A stretch of DNA of 64,000 nucleotides from Rhizobium grahamii CCGE 502 (GTDB taxonomy: Bacteria; Pseudomonadota; Alphaproteobacteria; Rhizobiales; Rhizobiaceae), in assembly GCF_000298315.2 (NCBI RefSeq), contig NZ_AEYE02000008.1, positions 248,001 through 312,000 of the forward strand, given 5' to 3'. Positions 36,477 through 46,297 of the stretch are shown here, in pieces. The notes under the pieces were generated by a model. The model was not told where the DNA came from. It ran no database searches and saw only the letters and a list, made by a program, of their open reading frames with translations. The position numbers and the translations under genes were made by a program. Within the stretch, counting starts at the first letter, position 1, and every line of letters begins with the position of its first letter.

Positions 36477-36959
36477 ATGAACAACGAAAACTCGGAGCGT
36501 CCCGTCAAGACTGCGAACCAGCGAGGTGCTGCGCGCCTTGCTGCGGTTCAGGCGCTCTACCAGATGGATATTGGCGGCACCGGCGTGCTGGAGATCGTGG
36601 CCGAATACGAGGCGCATCGCCTCGGCCAGGAACTCGACGGCGAGACCTACCTGAAGGCCGACCCCTCCTGGTTCCGCTCCATCGTGTCAGGCGTCGTGCG
36701 AGAGCAGCGTCGTCTGGACCCGCTGATCGCGTCCGCGCTGCAGGACGACTGGGCGCTGTCGCGTCTTGATAGCACCGTCCGCGCGATCCTGCGTGCCGGC
36801 GTATTCGAGATCCTGGATCGCAAGGACGTTCCGGTCGCGGTGATCGTGACGGAGTATGTCGAAATCGCTCAGGCCTTCTTCAGCGAGGACGAGCCAAAAT
36901 TGGTCAATGCCGTGCTTGACCGGATCGCGAAACAGGTTCGCGGCGAAGCCAAAAAATAG
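36477..36959 (+). CDS. nusB: Transcription antitermination factor NusB
   Basis: NusB binds boxA RNA with NusE in rRNA antitermination. It is 160 aa, all helical. The N-terminal helix [20 protein letters not shown] and the C-terminal [20 protein letters not shown] then [10 protein letters not shown] are diagnostic. The gene follows ribH by 3 nt. A GC-rich stem-loop (36968-36983), without T-run, lies just after the stop. Confidence 0.95.
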   Translation: MNNENSERPVKTANQRGAARLAAVQALYQMDIGGTGVLEIVAEYEAHRLGQELDGETYLKADPSWFRSIVSGVVREQRRLDPLIASALQDDWALSRLDSTVRAILRAGVFEILDRKDVPVAVIVTEYVEIAQAFFSEDEPKLVNAVLDRIAKQVRGEAKK

Positions 36960-37040
36960 CGTTCTGGCGGGGCTGTTGCCCCGACCTCCAAAAACTCCCG
37001 GTTCCCATTGTGCTGCAAGGGCTTTTGCCGTTTGCGGGGC

Positions 37041-37069
37041 TTGACGCGCCGTTTTCCTCCACGCAATCT
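37041..37069 (+). promoter_or_regulatory. Candidate promoter of hppA
   Basis: CTTGAC at 37040-37045 (TTGACG at 37041-37046) and CAATCT at 37064-37069 are spaced 17 bp. This fits the alphaproteobacterial housekeeping consensus. It predicts a leader of about 90 nt. Confidence 0.45.
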
Positions 37070-37121
37070 CCGCGCGGCGTTGCAGCATTTCTGTGGGAGG
37101 AAATCGAGTCGGCGTATTCGC

Positions 37122-37152
37122 AGCCGGAGAGGGAGTGAGCTCCGGCTCTTTT
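37122..37152 (+). other. Terminator-like hairpin in the hppA leader
   Basis: AGCCGGAG (37122-37129) and CTCCGGCT (37140-37147) form an 8-bp stem followed by CTTTT. The GGAGGA ribosome site starts right after. It may attenuate transcription or limit ribosome access. Confidence 0.45.
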
Positions 37153-37167
37153 GGAGGAAAGAGCGAA

Positions 37168-39303
37168 ATGAGCATTCTTTTAGGGGTAATAGCGTGCGGT
37201 CTGCTCTCGGTGGTCTATGCCATCTGGGCAACCCGGTCGGTGCTCGCCGCCGATCAGGGTAACAAGCGCATGCAGGAAATTGCAGGCTATATTCGTGAAG
37301 GCGCGCAGGCTTATTTGACGCGCCAGTACAAGACTATCGCAATCGTCGGCATCGTCGTTTTCATTGCAGCCTGGCTGCTGCTCTCCGGCACGGCTGCAAT
37401 TGGTTTCCTCATCGGCGCGGTTCTGTCCGGCGCCGCTGGGTTCATCGGCATGCACGTCTCGGTGCGCGCCAACGTCCGCACCGCACAGGCAGCATCCCAA
37501 AGCCTGTCTGCCGGACTTGAGATTGCTTTCAAGTCGGGCGCTATCACCGGGCTCCTGGTGGCCGGTCTGGCGCTCCTTGGCGTGTCGATCTACTACTATG
37601 TGCTGACTGTCGTGCTTGGACACGAAGGCAGTTCCCGCGAAGTCATCGACTCCCTCGTCGCGCTTGGCTTCGGCGCGTCGCTGATTTCGATCTTCGCCCG
37701 TCTCGGCGGCGGTATCTTCACCAAGGGCGCTGACGTCGGCGGTGACCTCGTCGGTAAGGTCGAAGCAGGTATCCCGGAAGATGATCCGCGCAACCCCGCG
37801 ACGATTGCCGACAACGTCGGCGACAACGTCGGCGATTGCGCCGGCATGGCAGCCGACCTTTTCGAAACCTATGCCGTATCCGTCGTCGCCACCATGGTTC
37901 TCGCCGCAATCTTCTTTGCAGGTGCACCCCTTCTGCAATCGGCGATGCTGTATCCGCTCGCGATCTGCGGCGCTTGCATCATCACCTCGATCGTCGGCAC
38001 CTTCTTCGTCAAGCTCGGCAGCAACGGCTCTATCATGGGTGCTCTCTACAAGGGCCTCATTGTCACTGGCCTACTGTCGATCATCGGTCTAGGTGCTGCG
38101 ACGTCGCTGACGATTGGCTGGGGTCCTGTCGGCACTGTCAATGGTGCGGAAATCACCGGTACGCACCTCTTTGTCTGCGGCCTGGTTGGTCTCGTCGTGA
38201 CGGCGCTAATCGTCGTCATCACCGAATACTACACCGGCACCAACAAGCGCCCGGTTAATTCAATCGCTCAGGCGTCGGTGACCGGCCACGGCACCAACGT
38301 CATCCAGGGGCTTGCCGTTTCGCTTGAGTCGACCGCTCTGCCGGCGATCGTCATCGTTGGCGGCATCCTGGCGACCTATCAGCTCGGCGGACTTTTCGGC
38401 ACCGGCATTGCGGTCACCGCCATGCTCGGCATTGCCGGTATGATCGTTGCGCTCGATGCCTTCGGTCCGGTGACGGACAACGCCGGCGGCATTGCGGAAA
38501 TGTCCCACCTGCCGCCCGAGGTGCGCAAGTCGACCGACGCGCTCGATGCCGTCGGCAACACGACGAAGGCCGTTACCAAGGGTTATGCGATCGGCTCTGC
38601 CGGTCTCGGCGCCCTGGTTCTGTTTGCTGCCTATTCCTACGACCTCAAGTACTTTGCCGCCAACGGTGACAAGTACCCGTATTTTGCAGGCATCGGTGAT
38701 ATCTCGTTCGATCTTTCCAATCCTTATGTCGTCGCCGGATTGATCTTCGGCGGCCTCATTCCCTACCTCTTCGGTGGCATCGCAATGACAGCTGTCGGTC
38801 GCGCGGCCGGCGCGATCGTCGAGGAGGTTCGCCTTCAGTTCAAGCAGAAGCCTGGCATCATGGCCGGAACCGAGCGTCCTGACTACGGTCGGGCCGTCGA
38901 CCTGCTGACGAAGGCTGCCATCCGCGAGATGGTCATTCCTTCGCTTCTGCCGGTTCTTGCCCCGATCGTCGTCTACTTCGGCGTATTGGTCATCTCGGGC
39001 TCGAAGGCGTCGGCTTTTGCAGCGCTCGGCGCATCGCTGCTCGGCGTAATCATCAACGGCTTGTTCGTTGCAATCTCGATGACCTCGGGTGGTGGCGCGT
39101 GGGACAACGCCAAGAAGTCCTTCGAGGACGGCTTCGTCGACAAGGACGGTGTTCGCCATATGAAGGGATCGGAGGCTCACAAGGCTTCGGTGACGGGCGA
39201 CACAGTCGGCGACCCCTATAAGGATACGGCCGGTCCGGCAGTCAACCCGGCGATCAAGATCACCAACATCGTCGCTCTTCTGCTTCTCGCCGTCCTGGCT
39301 TGA
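37168..39303 (+). CDS. hppA: K+-independent proton-pumping membrane pyrophosphatase
   Basis: HppA couples hydrolysis of PPi to proton export across the inner membrane. It is 711 aa with about 16 helices. The PPi-binding segment [20 protein letters not shown] is followed by [15 protein letters not shown]. Residue 467 is Lys and residue 470 is Thr in [10 protein letters not shown]; this pair marks the K+-independent subclass. The start at 37168 is fixed by GGAGGA; the frame open to 37093 is not used. A bidirectional terminator follows. Confidence 0.96.
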   Translation: MSILLGVIACGLLSVVYAIWATRSVLAADQGNKRMQEIAGYIREGAQAYLTRQYKTIAIVGIVVFIAAWLLLSGTAAIGFLIGAVLSGAAGFIGMHVSVRANVRTAQAASQSLSAGLEIAFKSGAITGLLVAGLALLGVSIYYYVLTVVLGHEGSSREVIDSLVALGFGASLISIFARLGGGIFTKGADVGGDLVGKVEAGIPEDDPRNPATIADNVGDNVGDCAGMAADLFETYAVSVVATMVLAAIFFAGAPLLQSAMLYPLAICGACIITSIVGTFFVKLGSNGSIMGALYKGLIVTGLLSIIGLGAATSLTIGWGPVGTVNGAEITGTHLFVCGLVGLVVTALIVVITEYYTGTNKRPVNSIAQASVTGHGTNVIQGLAVSLESTALPAIVIVGGILATYQLGGLFGTGIAVTAMLGIAGMIVALDAFGPVTDNAGGIAEMSHLPPEVRKSTDALDAVGNTTKAVTKGYAIGSAGLGALVLFAAYSYDLKYFAANGDKYPYFAGIGDISFDLSNPYVVAGLIFGGLIPYLFGGIAMTAVGRAAGAIVEEVRLQFKQKPGIMAGTERPDYGRAVDLLTKAAIREMVIPSLLPVLAPIVVYFGVLVISGSKASAFAALGASLLGVIINGLFVAISMTSGGGAWDNAKKSFEDGFVDKDGVRHMKGSEAHKASVTGDTVGDPYKDTAGPAVNPAIKITNIVALLLLAVLA

Positions 39304-39316
39304 GGCACATCGCACA

Positions 39317-39353
39317 GAAAAAAACCCGCCGGAGCGATCCGGCGGGTTTTTCT
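39317..39353. terminator. Bidirectional terminator between hppA and bamE
   Basis: A perfect 12-bp stem AAAACCCGCCGG/CCGGCGGGTTTT with a 6-nt loop is flanked by A-run and T-run. It can therefore end both the hppA and the convergent bamE transcripts. Confidence 0.9.
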
Positions 39354-39370
39354 TTGAGCGTTCGCTAGCT

Positions 39371-39907
39371 TTAGCGCAAGCTGGCCGGGTTTTGTGGCGA
39401 GGCGGGCTGCGAGGCGCCGCCACCGAAGAGGCCCTTGGCAGCGTTCGCGGCACTGCCGCCGGACAGAAGCTGCTGCAGGAAGGTGAAGTCCTTGCCACCG
39501 GTCGGGGTGACGCGCGTGATCGTATCGAAGACCCTGCCGTCCTTGAGCGTGTAGTTCGCGCGACGGGTAACGATGCCGTCCTTGTCGAAATAGATCGCTA
39601 GAACGCTCTGGTCGACGACCTTCAGCTTCTGGAACGCCATGGAGCGCTCGCGGCGCTGCGAGATGTAGTAGAAAACTTCGCCATCGAACGTCGCCTTCGT
39701 GGACGGTGTGCCCAGGGACAGGAGAACCTGCTCGCGGCTCGATCCTTCCGGCACAAGGTTCAAAGACTGCTCGTCGGCAACATATCCGCCATTGAGGACA
39801 GTTCCTGTCTGGCAGCCTGAAAGTCCGGTGGAGGCAATTATGATGGCAATGGCGGCACTGCTGAGGAATTTTTTGTCAGACTTGAAATACCGTTTCGTCA
39901 ACGACAT
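39371..39907 (-). CDS. bamE: Outer membrane assembly lipoprotein BamE (SmpA/OmlA)
   Basis: BamE is a lipoprotein of the BAM complex that folds outer-membrane beta-barrels. It is 178 aa. The lipobox LSGC places the lipidated Cys at residue 32. The SmpA/OmlA domain includes LNLVPEGSSREQVLLSLG and FYYISQRRERSMAF. The C-terminal tail (about 145-178) is rich in Gly, Ala, Ser and Pro and is longer than in enterobacteria. A GGGAG site precedes the ATG. It is convergent with hppA. Confidence 0.9.
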   Translation of the reverse strand: MSLTKRYFKSDKKFLSSAAIAIIIASTGLSGCQTGTVLNGGYVADEQSLNLVPEGSSREQVLLSLGTPSTKATFDGEVFYYISQRRERSMAFQKLKVVDQSVLAIYFDKDGIVTRRANYTLKDGRVFDTITRVTPTGGKDFTFLQQLLSGGSAANAAKGLFGGGASQPASPQNPASLR

Positions 39908-40143
39908 CTACTCCCTAAAATTATGAATGGCAGCCACAGGCCTCAGATCGCTGATGCAAAACCATTGTGGCCATTCCGGGGTGAGACATCCCGTTGGCTC
40001 GTGCGGACAGATGGGGTGCTGTCCCGAAAGTGGCCACCTTCGGCATTGCAATTCGCGCCTGCTTCGGTAAACCAGCTTTCAAAATCATGCAACAAGGCCG
40101 GACGCCGCTTGGCGTCCTGAATGAGGCCTTTCCGGAAAAAACG

Positions 40144-40677
40144 ATGATCTTCGGGCTCTTTAGCAAGAAAAACAGCAACCAGGCAATCGTAGATCGGCAA
40201 TATCAGGCACTGACATCCGCTGCCCGCATGCCGGAACTCTACGAGCGCCTGAATGTCCCGGATACGGTCATGGGGCGTTTCGAAATGCTCTCGGCGGTGA
40301 TGATCCTCTTCTTCCGGCGCACACGAGCGTCTGGAACCAGCGGTCAGGAGATTGCCCAGGAAATCGTCGACGCCTTCTTCCAAGATATCGATTACTCCAT
40401 CCGTGAGTTGGGAATTGGTGACAACAGCGTTCCCAAGCGCATGAAGAAGCTGGCTGGTATGTTCTATGGCCGGCTGGAGGCCTACGCCCAGGCGATGGAC
40501 AGCAGGGATGCCGAAGGACTTGCGACGGCGCTTGGTCGGAACATCCATCCCAAGGCCAAGGAGGCGGTTGATATGCGCGGCCTCGCAGATTGGATGTTTG
40601 CCGCCGAGGACTATCTTTTGTCCCAGTCGGAGGATGTCATTGCGACAGGTTCGGCAACGCTTCCGAAGGTTGCGTGA
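40144..40677 (+). CDS. Ubiquinol-cytochrome c reductase chaperone (CBP3-like)
   Basis: A 177-aa protein of the CBP3 family that assists assembly of cytochrome b in the bc1 complex. The family core is seen in RFEMLSAVMILFFRR, QEIVDAFFQDIDYSIRELGI and MKKLAGMFYGRLEAYAQAM. This is a mainly alphaproteobacterial and mitochondrial family. It begins MIFGLFSKKNSNQ. The gene is followed closely by a DUF177 gene, with a GGAGG spacing of about 10 nt, so an operon is likely. A longer frame to 39994 is not supported. Confidence 0.9.
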   Translation: MIFGLFSKKNSNQAIVDRQYQALTSAARMPELYERLNVPDTVMGRFEMLSAVMILFFRRTRASGTSGQEIAQEIVDAFFQDIDYSIRELGIGDNSVPKRMKKLAGMFYGRLEAYAQAMDSRDAEGLATALGRNIHPKAKEAVDMRGLADWMFAAEDYLLSQSEDVIATGSATLPKVA

Positions 40678-40688
40678 AGGAGGAGATG

Positions 40689-41243
40689 ATGAGAAGCAAA
40701 AGAGATGATGTGCCGTTCTCCTACCTGGTAAATGTCGGCCACATATCAACCAATCCCGTCGAGGTGCGCCTGGAAGCGGACAAGCGGGAATTGGAGGATA
40801 TTGCCAAGAGCTGGAATGTGCTTTCGGTCGACAGTTTCAAGGCCGAGCTCCAGATCGCCCGTTGGAAGCGCGACGGAGTCCGCATCAAGGGCAGGGTTCA
40901 GGCGAATATTGTCCAATCCTGCGTCGTCACCCTTGATCCCGTGCCATCCGCAATCGACGAGACATTCGAGCAGATCTTCGTCCCCGAGAATTCGAAGCTT
41001 GCGCGTCGCCCGGCCAACGACGCCGGTGAGATGGTGCTCGACCCCGATGGCCCGGACCTTCCCGAGAGCTTTACCGGCGATACAATCGATGCGGGTGAGG
41101 TGGTGACGGAATTCGCCGCGCTTGCGATTGATCCCTATCCGCGCAAACCCGGCGTGGAGTTCTCGGGTCACATCGAAGACACCGGCGAAAACGACAAAAA
41201 GCCGTCTGCCTTCGCCGTGCTCAAGGATTGGAAAAAGGACTGA
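40689..41243 (+). CDS. DUF177 (YceD) family protein
   Basis: A 184-aa protein of the YceD/DUF177 family. Bacterial members are usually next to rpmF and plsX and have been linked to 23S rRNA metabolism and ribosome assembly. The conserved part includes VQANIVQSCVVTLDPVPSAI and the C-terminal EFAALAIDPYPRKPG. It lacks the zinc motif of some relatives but keeps one Cys. AAGGAGG is spaced well for the ATG at 40689 (another ATG at 40686). plsX starts 103 bp downstream; rpmF is absent from between them. Confidence 0.88.
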   Translation: MRSKRDDVPFSYLVNVGHISTNPVEVRLEADKRELEDIAKSWNVLSVDSFKAELQIARWKRDGVRIKGRVQANIVQSCVVTLDPVPSAIDETFEQIFVPENSKLARRPANDAGEMVLDPDGPDLPESFTGDTIDAGEVVTEFAALAIDPYPRKPGVEFSGHIEDTGENDKKPSAFAVLKDWKKD

Positions 41244-41346
41244 ACCCCGTTGGCTATTTGACACAATTCAGTTGTAAGCGACGGGAAAACCGGTATTTTG
41301 GCCGAAATTTCGCCCGCCGGAGGCGAAAAATAAGGATCAGGGACGC

Positions 41347-42393
41347 GTGATCAGAATTTCTATCGACCTCATGGGTGGCGACTTTGGTCCCCAGGTTGTC
41401 ATCCCCGGCGCCGCTAAGGCACTGGAAAGACATCCCGATATTTCATTCGTGATGTATGGTTTGAAGGAACAGTGCGAGCCGGTTCTCGACAGGTTTCCGA
41501 AGCTTAAGGAAAAGACGGTTTTCCACGATTGCGAGCTGGCAGTCCGCATGGATGAGAAGCCGAGTCAGGCGCTTCGCCGCGGTCGCTATGTCTCCACCAT
41601 GTGGCGGACGATCGAAGCGGTGAAGACGAAGGAAGCCGACGTTGCCGTCTCGGCCGGCAATACCGGCGCCCTCATGGCAATGGCGAAATTCTGCCTGCGG
41701 ACGATGGCCAACATCGAGCGCCCGGCGATCGCCGCCATCTGGCCGACGCTGAAGGGCGAGAGCATCGTTCTCGACGTCGGCGCGACGATCGGCGCGGATT
41801 CGCAGCAATTGATGGATTTCGCCCTGATGGGTGGGGCAATGGCCCGAGCGTTGTTCGAGATCGAACGCCCGACGGTCGGCTTGCTGAATGTCGGCGTCGA
41901 AGAGATCAAGGGGCAGGAAGAAGTCAAGGAAGCCGGGCGCTTGCTGCGCGAGGCGAACATCGACTCGCTTGAGTACTATGGCTTCGTCGAAGGAAACGAT
42001 CTTGGCAAGGGAACCGTCGACGTTGTCGTGACCGAAGGCTTTTCGGGCAATATCGCGTTGAAGGCGGCGGAGGGAACGGCACGCCAGATCGCCGAGTATC
42101 TGCGCTCGGCCATGTCGCGCACGTTGCTCGCCAAGATCGGCTACTTTTTCGCCAAAGGCGCATTCGACATGCTTCGCGAGAAAATGGATCCTAGCCGCGT
42201 GAACGGCGGCGTCTTCTTGGGCCTGAACGGCGTGGTCATCAAGAGCCACGGCGGCGCCAACGCCGAAGGCATCGCAGCCGCCATCGAAGTTGGCTACGAC
42301 ATGGCCAAGAATGGCCTCAATCAGAAAATAGAAAACGATCTTCAAAAGTATCATGCCAAGCGGCTGCCCCCGATCGGGCCGGAAGCCGCATGA
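41347..42393 (+). CDS. plsX: Phosphate acyltransferase PlsX
   Basis: PlsX converts acyl-ACP to acyl-phosphate for phospholipid synthesis. It is 348 aa. Conserved segments are [35 protein letters not shown] and [17 protein letters not shown]. The start codon is GTG, preceded by AGGGA. fabH follows after 19 nt, the usual plsX-fabH lipid operon. A short ACAATTCAGTTGT palindrome at 41263-41275 lies 71 bp upstream, possibly regulatory. Confidence 0.95.
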   Translation: MIRISIDLMGGDFGPQVVIPGAAKALERHPDISFVMYGLKEQCEPVLDRFPKLKEKTVFHDCELAVRMDEKPSQALRRGRYVSTMWRTIEAVKTKEADVAVSAGNTGALMAMAKFCLRTMANIERPAIAAIWPTLKGESIVLDVGATIGADSQQLMDFALMGGAMARALFEIERPTVGLLNVGVEEIKGQEEVKEAGRLLREANIDSLEYYGFVEGNDLGKGTVDVVVTEGFSGNIALKAAEGTARQIAEYLRSAMSRTLLAKIGYFFAKGAFDMLREKMDPSRVNGGVFLGLNGVVIKSHGGANAEGIAAAIEVGYDMAKNGLNQKIENDLQKYHAKRLPPIGPEAA

Positions 42394-42412
42394 GCGACGG
42401 GGTTTAAGCAAT

Positions 42413-43384
42413 ATGATCCGTTCAGTTGTTCGCGGGTTCGGAGCCGCACTTCCGAAACGCGTTATGACCAATCGCGACATGGAAGATGTCGTGGACACAT
42501 CAGACGAATGGATTGTCCAGCGCACGGGCATCCGCCAGCGCTACATCGCCGGTGAGGGCGAAACAACATCGTCGCTCGGCGAAGCTGCTGCGCGCGCGGC
42601 GCTCGACAGAGCCGGTCTGACACCAGCCGACATCGATGTCATCATCTGTGCCACCTCGACGCCAGACAACACGTTCCCGGCGACTGCCGTCAACATTCAG
42701 AACCGCCTGGGCATGCACCATGGCTTTGCGTTCGACGTGCAGGCCGTTTGCACGGGCTTCGTCTATGCCGTGACGACGGCTGATGCCTACATCCGCGGTG
42801 GCCTTGCCAAGCGCGTGTTGGTGATCGGTGCCGAGACCTTCTCGCGCATTCTCGACTGGAACGACCGGACCACCTGCGTCCTGTTCGGCGACGGCGCCGG
42901 CGCGATCGTCCTCGAGGCGGCGGAAGGCGAGGGCACGACAGCGGATCGCGGCGTGCTGACGGCGCACCTGCGTTCCGATGGCTCCCACAAGGAAAAACTC
43001 TACGTGGACGGCGGCCCTTCGACGACGGGCACGGTCGGCAAGCTTCGCATGGAGGGCCGAGAGGTCTTCAAATATGCGGTAGGCATGATCACAGACGTCA
43101 TCGAGGCCGCGTTTGAGGCTACGGGCACGACTGCCGACGATCTCGACTGGCTGGTGCCGCACCAGGCCAACCGCCGTATCATCGACGGCTCCGCCAAGAA
43201 GTTGCATATCGCCCCCGAGAAGGTGGTCATTACGGTTGATCTTCACGGCAACACCTCTGCCGCGTCAATTCCGCTTGCGCTGGCAACGGCTGCTGGGGAT
43301 GGCCGGATCAAGGAAGGCGATCTGGTCATGCTGGAAGCGATGGGCGGCGGCTTCACCTGGGGCGCAGCACTCCTGCGCTGGTAA
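42413..43384 (+). CDS. fabH: Beta-ketoacyl-ACP synthase III (FabH)
   Basis: FabH starts fatty-acid elongation by condensing acetyl-CoA with malonyl-ACP. It is 323 aa. The catalytic triad is visible as Cys113 ([11 protein letters not shown]), His in VPHQANRRI, and Asn in [13 protein letters not shown]. The N-terminus [16 protein letters not shown] fits. It follows plsX by 19 nt. ihfA has its own promoter downstream. Confidence 0.96.
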   Translation: MIRSVVRGFGAALPKRVMTNRDMEDVVDTSDEWIVQRTGIRQRYIAGEGETTSSLGEAAARAALDRAGLTPADIDVIICATSTPDNTFPATAVNIQNRLGMHHGFAFDVQAVCTGFVYAVTTADAYIRGGLAKRVLVIGAETFSRILDWNDRTTCVLFGDGAGAIVLEAAEGEGTTADRGVLTAHLRSDGSHKEKLYVDGGPSTTGTVGKLRMEGREVFKYAVGMITDVIEAAFEATGTTADDLDWLVPHQANRRIIDGSAKKLHIAPEKVVITVDLHGNTSAASIPLALATAAGDGRIKEGDLVMLEAMGGGFTWGAALLRW

Positions 43385-43419
43385 GCCAAAAATCCAAAAA
43401 ACTACCGACGAACAAGAGC

Positions 43420-43448
43420 TTGACCGTGAGGCGCAAGACAAATACTCT
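43420..43448 (+). promoter_or_regulatory. Candidate promoter of ihfA
   Basis: TTGACC at 43420-43425 and TACTCT at 43443-43448 are spaced 17 bp in the fabH-ihfA gap, consistent with an alphaproteobacterial housekeeping promoter. Confidence 0.45.
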
Positions 43449-43491
43449 TTGTTCGCTTTCATAATATAATTGGCAAATGGGCGGGGAAACC

Positions 43492-43830
43492 ATGACCGGA
43501 AAGACAGTGACGCGAGCAGACCTGGCGGAATCAGTTTTTCGTAAGGTCGGTCTTTCGAGAACCGAATCTGCTGAGCTCGTGGAAACTGTCATTGACGAGA
43601 TTTGTAACGCGATCGTCCGCGGCGAAACCGTCAAGCTCTCGTCCTTTGCAACTTTCCAGGTGCGCGACAAGAACGAGCGCATCGGCCGTAATCCGAAGAC
43701 CGGCGAGGAAGTGCCAATCTCTCCCCGTCGCGTCATGACCTTCAAGGCGTCCAATGTCTTGAAGACGCGGATTCTGAAGGCGCATACGCTGCGCAAGACC
43801 AAGCAGAAAGCTGCCAATCCGGCCTCTTGA
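43492..43830 (+). CDS. ihfA: Integration host factor alpha subunit
   Basis: IhfA dimerises with IhfB and bends DNA in nucleoid architecture, recombination and transcription. It is 112 aa. The body carries [20 protein letters not shown] and the DNA-binding arm [18 protein letters not shown], as in IHF. The ATG at 43492 is preceded by GGGGA; another at 43477 is in frame but lacks a site. The C-terminus is about ten residues longer than in E. coli and is basic. It is followed by a MerR-type gene, a conserved rhizobial neighbour. Confidence 0.93.
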   Translation: MTGKTVTRADLAESVFRKVGLSRTESAELVETVIDEICNAIVRGETVKLSSFATFQVRDKNERIGRNPKTGEEVPISPRRVMTFKASNVLKTRILKAHTLRKTKQKAANPAS

Positions 43831-44045
43831 TCGAGCCCAGCGCGAGGGCACTCCTCTCGTTAAGCGGCGACGAGTTCCAATACTTCCTGAACGATCTGTG
43901 CGGTATTCAAGACGTGACTTGAATTCGTGGCGTCAAACCGTTGAAATATGATGAGTCGCGGCTCGGTTCTGACGTTCGTGAGACATCAGCTGCGCTTATC
44001 AGCCGAACGGACGCGCGGCGCCCCGAGACCGCGTAGGGAGTAAGG

Positions 44046-44588
44046 ATGTTGGATAAGAGCCCCGATGCTTTCCGAACCATCAGCGAGGTGGCGGACGACC
44101 TAGACCTTCCACAGCATGTCCTGCGCTTCTGGGAAACGCGGTTTCCGCAGATCAAGCCAATGAAGCGTGGCGGCGGCCGACGCTACTACAGGCCCGAGGA
44201 TATCGATCTCCTGAAGGGCATACGCCACTTGCTCTATGATCATGGCTATACGATCAAGGGCGTGCAGAAGCTTCTGAAAACTAATGGCAACAAGTTTGTC
44301 ATCGCGATCGGACATGGAGATCTTGCAAGCGTCCAGGCGCTGACAGGCGGCCAGCAGGACGGTGGCGATTCTGCCGAGCCACGAGTCGGAATGTCGGAGG
44401 AGGATCAGGTTGTCGGTCGCGCGAAGCCGCCGATCACACGCCGCTTCTTCAATTTCGGCGGGGGCGATGAAGACTCCCCCGAAGTTTCGATCGGCAAGTC
44501 GAGTGTCGGCAAGGAGGACCGTGCTTTGCTGCAGGAGGCACTCTACGATCTTCTCGAATGCAAGCGCCTCTTGGATCAGGTTCGCTGA
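44046..44588 (+). CDS. MerR-family transcriptional regulator
   Basis: A 180-aa regulator. The HTH_MerR domain (about residues 10-78) begins [21 protein letters not shown] and includes [19 protein letters not shown]. No metal-binding cysteines are seen, so it is not a metal sensor of the classic type. The C-terminal half is acidic with GGGDEDS and ends in a helix with two Leu pairs. Its place directly after ihfA is conserved in alphaproteobacteria; the signal is unknown. GGAG precedes the ATG. Confidence 0.88.
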   Translation: MLDKSPDAFRTISEVADDLDLPQHVLRFWETRFPQIKPMKRGGGRRYYRPEDIDLLKGIRHLLYDHGYTIKGVQKLLKTNGNKFVIAIGHGDLASVQALTGGQQDGGDSAEPRVGMSEEDQVVGRAKPPITRRFFNFGGGDEDSPEVSIGKSSVGKEDRALLQEALYDLLECKRLLDQVR

Positions 44589-44696
44589 TCGACTTACCGC
44601 TGCGCGTCAGCCATCATGTGGTTCGCAGCCCATTCGTTCGCGAATCCGTTGGGACCGCAGCAACCCATTCGACATCTGTCTGCAAGGAAATCCTTC

Positions 44697-45362
44697 GTGA
44701 CCGCGTCTCACCCAGTTCCCGGTAAATACTATGACGCCTTCCTGTTCGATATGGACGGCACGCTCCTGAACTCTATTGCCGTGGTCGAACGTGTCTGGAG
44801 TGAGTGGGCCGTGCGGCACGGTTTCGAGCCGGAGGTTTTCCTCAAGACGATCCACGGCATCCGGGCATCCGACGTTATCCGCCAGCTGGCGCTGCCAGGC
44901 GTCGATCCGGAGTATGAGGCAAGACAATTGCTGAAAGAGGAAATGGAGGATGTCGGCGGCATCGTCCCCATCCCAGGTGCGATCGATTTCCTGAACAGCA
45001 TTCCGCCTTCGAAGTGGGCGATCGTAACCTCGGCGCCGATCGAACTCGCGAGGCGCCGCATGACGGCGGCGGGCATTCCGACGCCGGTCGCGATGGTGAG
45101 CGGAGAAGAAGTGGCCGCCGGAAAGCCAAGCCCCGAATGCTATTTGCTGGGCGCCAAGCGCCTCGGTGTTGATCCGACAAAGTGCCTTGTGTTCGAAGAT
45201 GCCGTTGCAGGAATTCTCGCCGGCGAAGCAGCCGGCGCCGACGTGACGGTCATTACCGAAACGCACACGACGCCGTTTGCAACCCCACACTTTTCAATCC
45301 CGGACTATCGGGGTTGGCGTGTGGATGTCGGTCCCGACGGGCGCATCGCACTGGTCGAATAG
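44697..45362 (+). CDS. HAD-superfamily sugar phosphatase/phosphoglucomutase-like protein
   Basis: A 221-aa HAD hydrolase of the beta-phosphoglucomutase/GPP type. Motif I is DAFLFDMDGTLLNS, motif II is AIVTSAPIELA, motif III is AGKPSPECYLLGAKRLGV, and motif IV is CLVFEDAVAGILAGEAAG. The cap is the small alpha-helical type. The likely substrate is a sugar phosphate or glycerol phosphate. A GTG start at 44697 follows AAGGAAA at good spacing; a longer frame to 44616 is less likely. Confidence 0.85.
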   Translation: MTASHPVPGKYYDAFLFDMDGTLLNSIAVVERVWSEWAVRHGFEPEVFLKTIHGIRASDVIRQLALPGVDPEYEARQLLKEEMEDVGGIVPIPGAIDFLNSIPPSKWAIVTSAPIELARRRMTAAGIPTPVAMVSGEEVAAGKPSPECYLLGAKRLGVDPTKCLVFEDAVAGILAGEAAGADVTVITETHTTPFATPHFSIPDYRGWRVDVGPDGRIALVE

Positions 45363-45368
45363 ACGCTG

Positions 45369-45560
45369 CTACTGCTTGCGCTGCTGCGCCTGCTTCACCA
45401 TCCGCTCGTAGGCAGCGAGCATTTTTGCCTTCACCGAACCCAGAGTCCCGAGTTCGTGCCCGCAAGTGAAGCAGACAAGGATGTCGGTGTCGACCGGCTC
45501 GGGTCGCTCGAATTTCATGCGGGTGTTCCTGCATTTCGGGCAGGGGATCTCGATCTGCAT
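45369..45560 (-). CDS. Small zinc-ribbon protein (63 aa)
   Basis: A 63-aa protein with two CxxC knuckles: IPCPKCRNTRM and LVCFTCGHELG. These would bind one zinc. The C-terminus is basic and helical (AYERMVKQAQQRKQ). Such proteins bind nucleic acid or protein partners; no function is known. The start at 45560 (MQIEIPCPKC) fits; the frame extends to 45620. It is convergent with the HAD gene, 6 bp away. Confidence 0.75.
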   Translation of the reverse strand: MQIEIPCPKCRNTRMKFERPEPVDTDILVCFTCGHELGTLGSVKAKMLAAYERMVKQAQQRKQ

Positions 45561-45687
45561 AGTCTTATCCAAGGTCTCGTGTTTCGCAGGTCTCTTATTC
45601 GCGCGCGGCGGATCGAGCAAGCCTTTTCGACCAGCGAGCCACGCGCTGCAGTTTTCCGCCTCGCGGACCGGTCAAGTCGATGTGCCG

Positions 45688-46122
45688 CTACTGGCAAGCG
45701 AAGAAAGTCGAGTAGCCTGCGACCACCGACACTCCTGCGTATCGCAGGTTAGGTCGAAGCAGGTTTGTGTTGTGGCCCGGCGAGCGCCTCCATCCAGAAA
45801 ACAGCTGCTGCGGCGTCAGATGGCCACTACCGACGTTCTCTGAACATACGATGCTGAGCCCGGCGGCCTTGGCTTGAGCCGACCTGTGGCGAAAGCCGTC
45901 ATGGCTCATGTGTCGCCGCGTTGCCTGATACTGGCTATGCTGCCGCGCCAAGGCTTTCAAGGTGCCATTCGCAGCCAGGGGGGCTAGGCCACGGCTCGTC
46001 CTGTAGGAATTGATCAACGCCAGCGTCTGGGCGCCAAAATCGCCTGTCGCAGACGGCGGCTGTGCCGCACCTAGGCATGCCGAACTCAGAACCGCAACTG
46101 CTATTGCCCGTAGCATTTTCAT
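45688..46122 (-). CDS. CAP/SCP-domain secreted protein
   Basis: A 144-aa exported protein. A signal peptide begins MKMLRAIAVAVLSSACLGAA; the Cys has a poor lipobox, so it is probably soluble. The CAP domain follows: ALINSYRTSRGLAPLAANG, ALARQHSQYQATRRHMSHDG and SENVGSGHLTPQQLFSGW. CAP proteins are extracellular or periplasmic; their activity in bacteria is mostly unknown. A GGGGAAA site supports the start. It ends in FACQ, which may give a disulphide with the internal Cys. Confidence 0.8.
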   Translation of the reverse strand: MKMLRAIAVAVLSSACLGAAQPPSATGDFGAQTLALINSYRTSRGLAPLAANGTLKALARQHSQYQATRRHMSHDGFRHRSAQAKAAGLSIVCSENVGSGHLTPQQLFSGWRRSPGHNTNLLRPNLRYAGVSVVAGYSTFFACQ

Positions 46123-46297
46123 GGTCCGATTTCCCCTGGTGGCAACGACTCGCCTTTGGCGAGACGCTGCAAAGGAGACACAACGAGAGCGATCCTGGCA
46201 ACCCTCAACAACGAATTAGGTCACGCTATGGATTTCGACGGGACATATGCAGGCAGCTGCCCGACGAATGCCGTCGGATGTATTCGAGGGACGAGCT

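Noticed and set aside
38260-39498. A 412-aa frame antisense to hppA and crossing the terminator
   Set aside because: It crosses a strong bidirectional terminator and has no recognisable content.
41443-42531. A 362-aa frame antisense to plsX
   Set aside because: Shadow of plsX, which has all family motifs.
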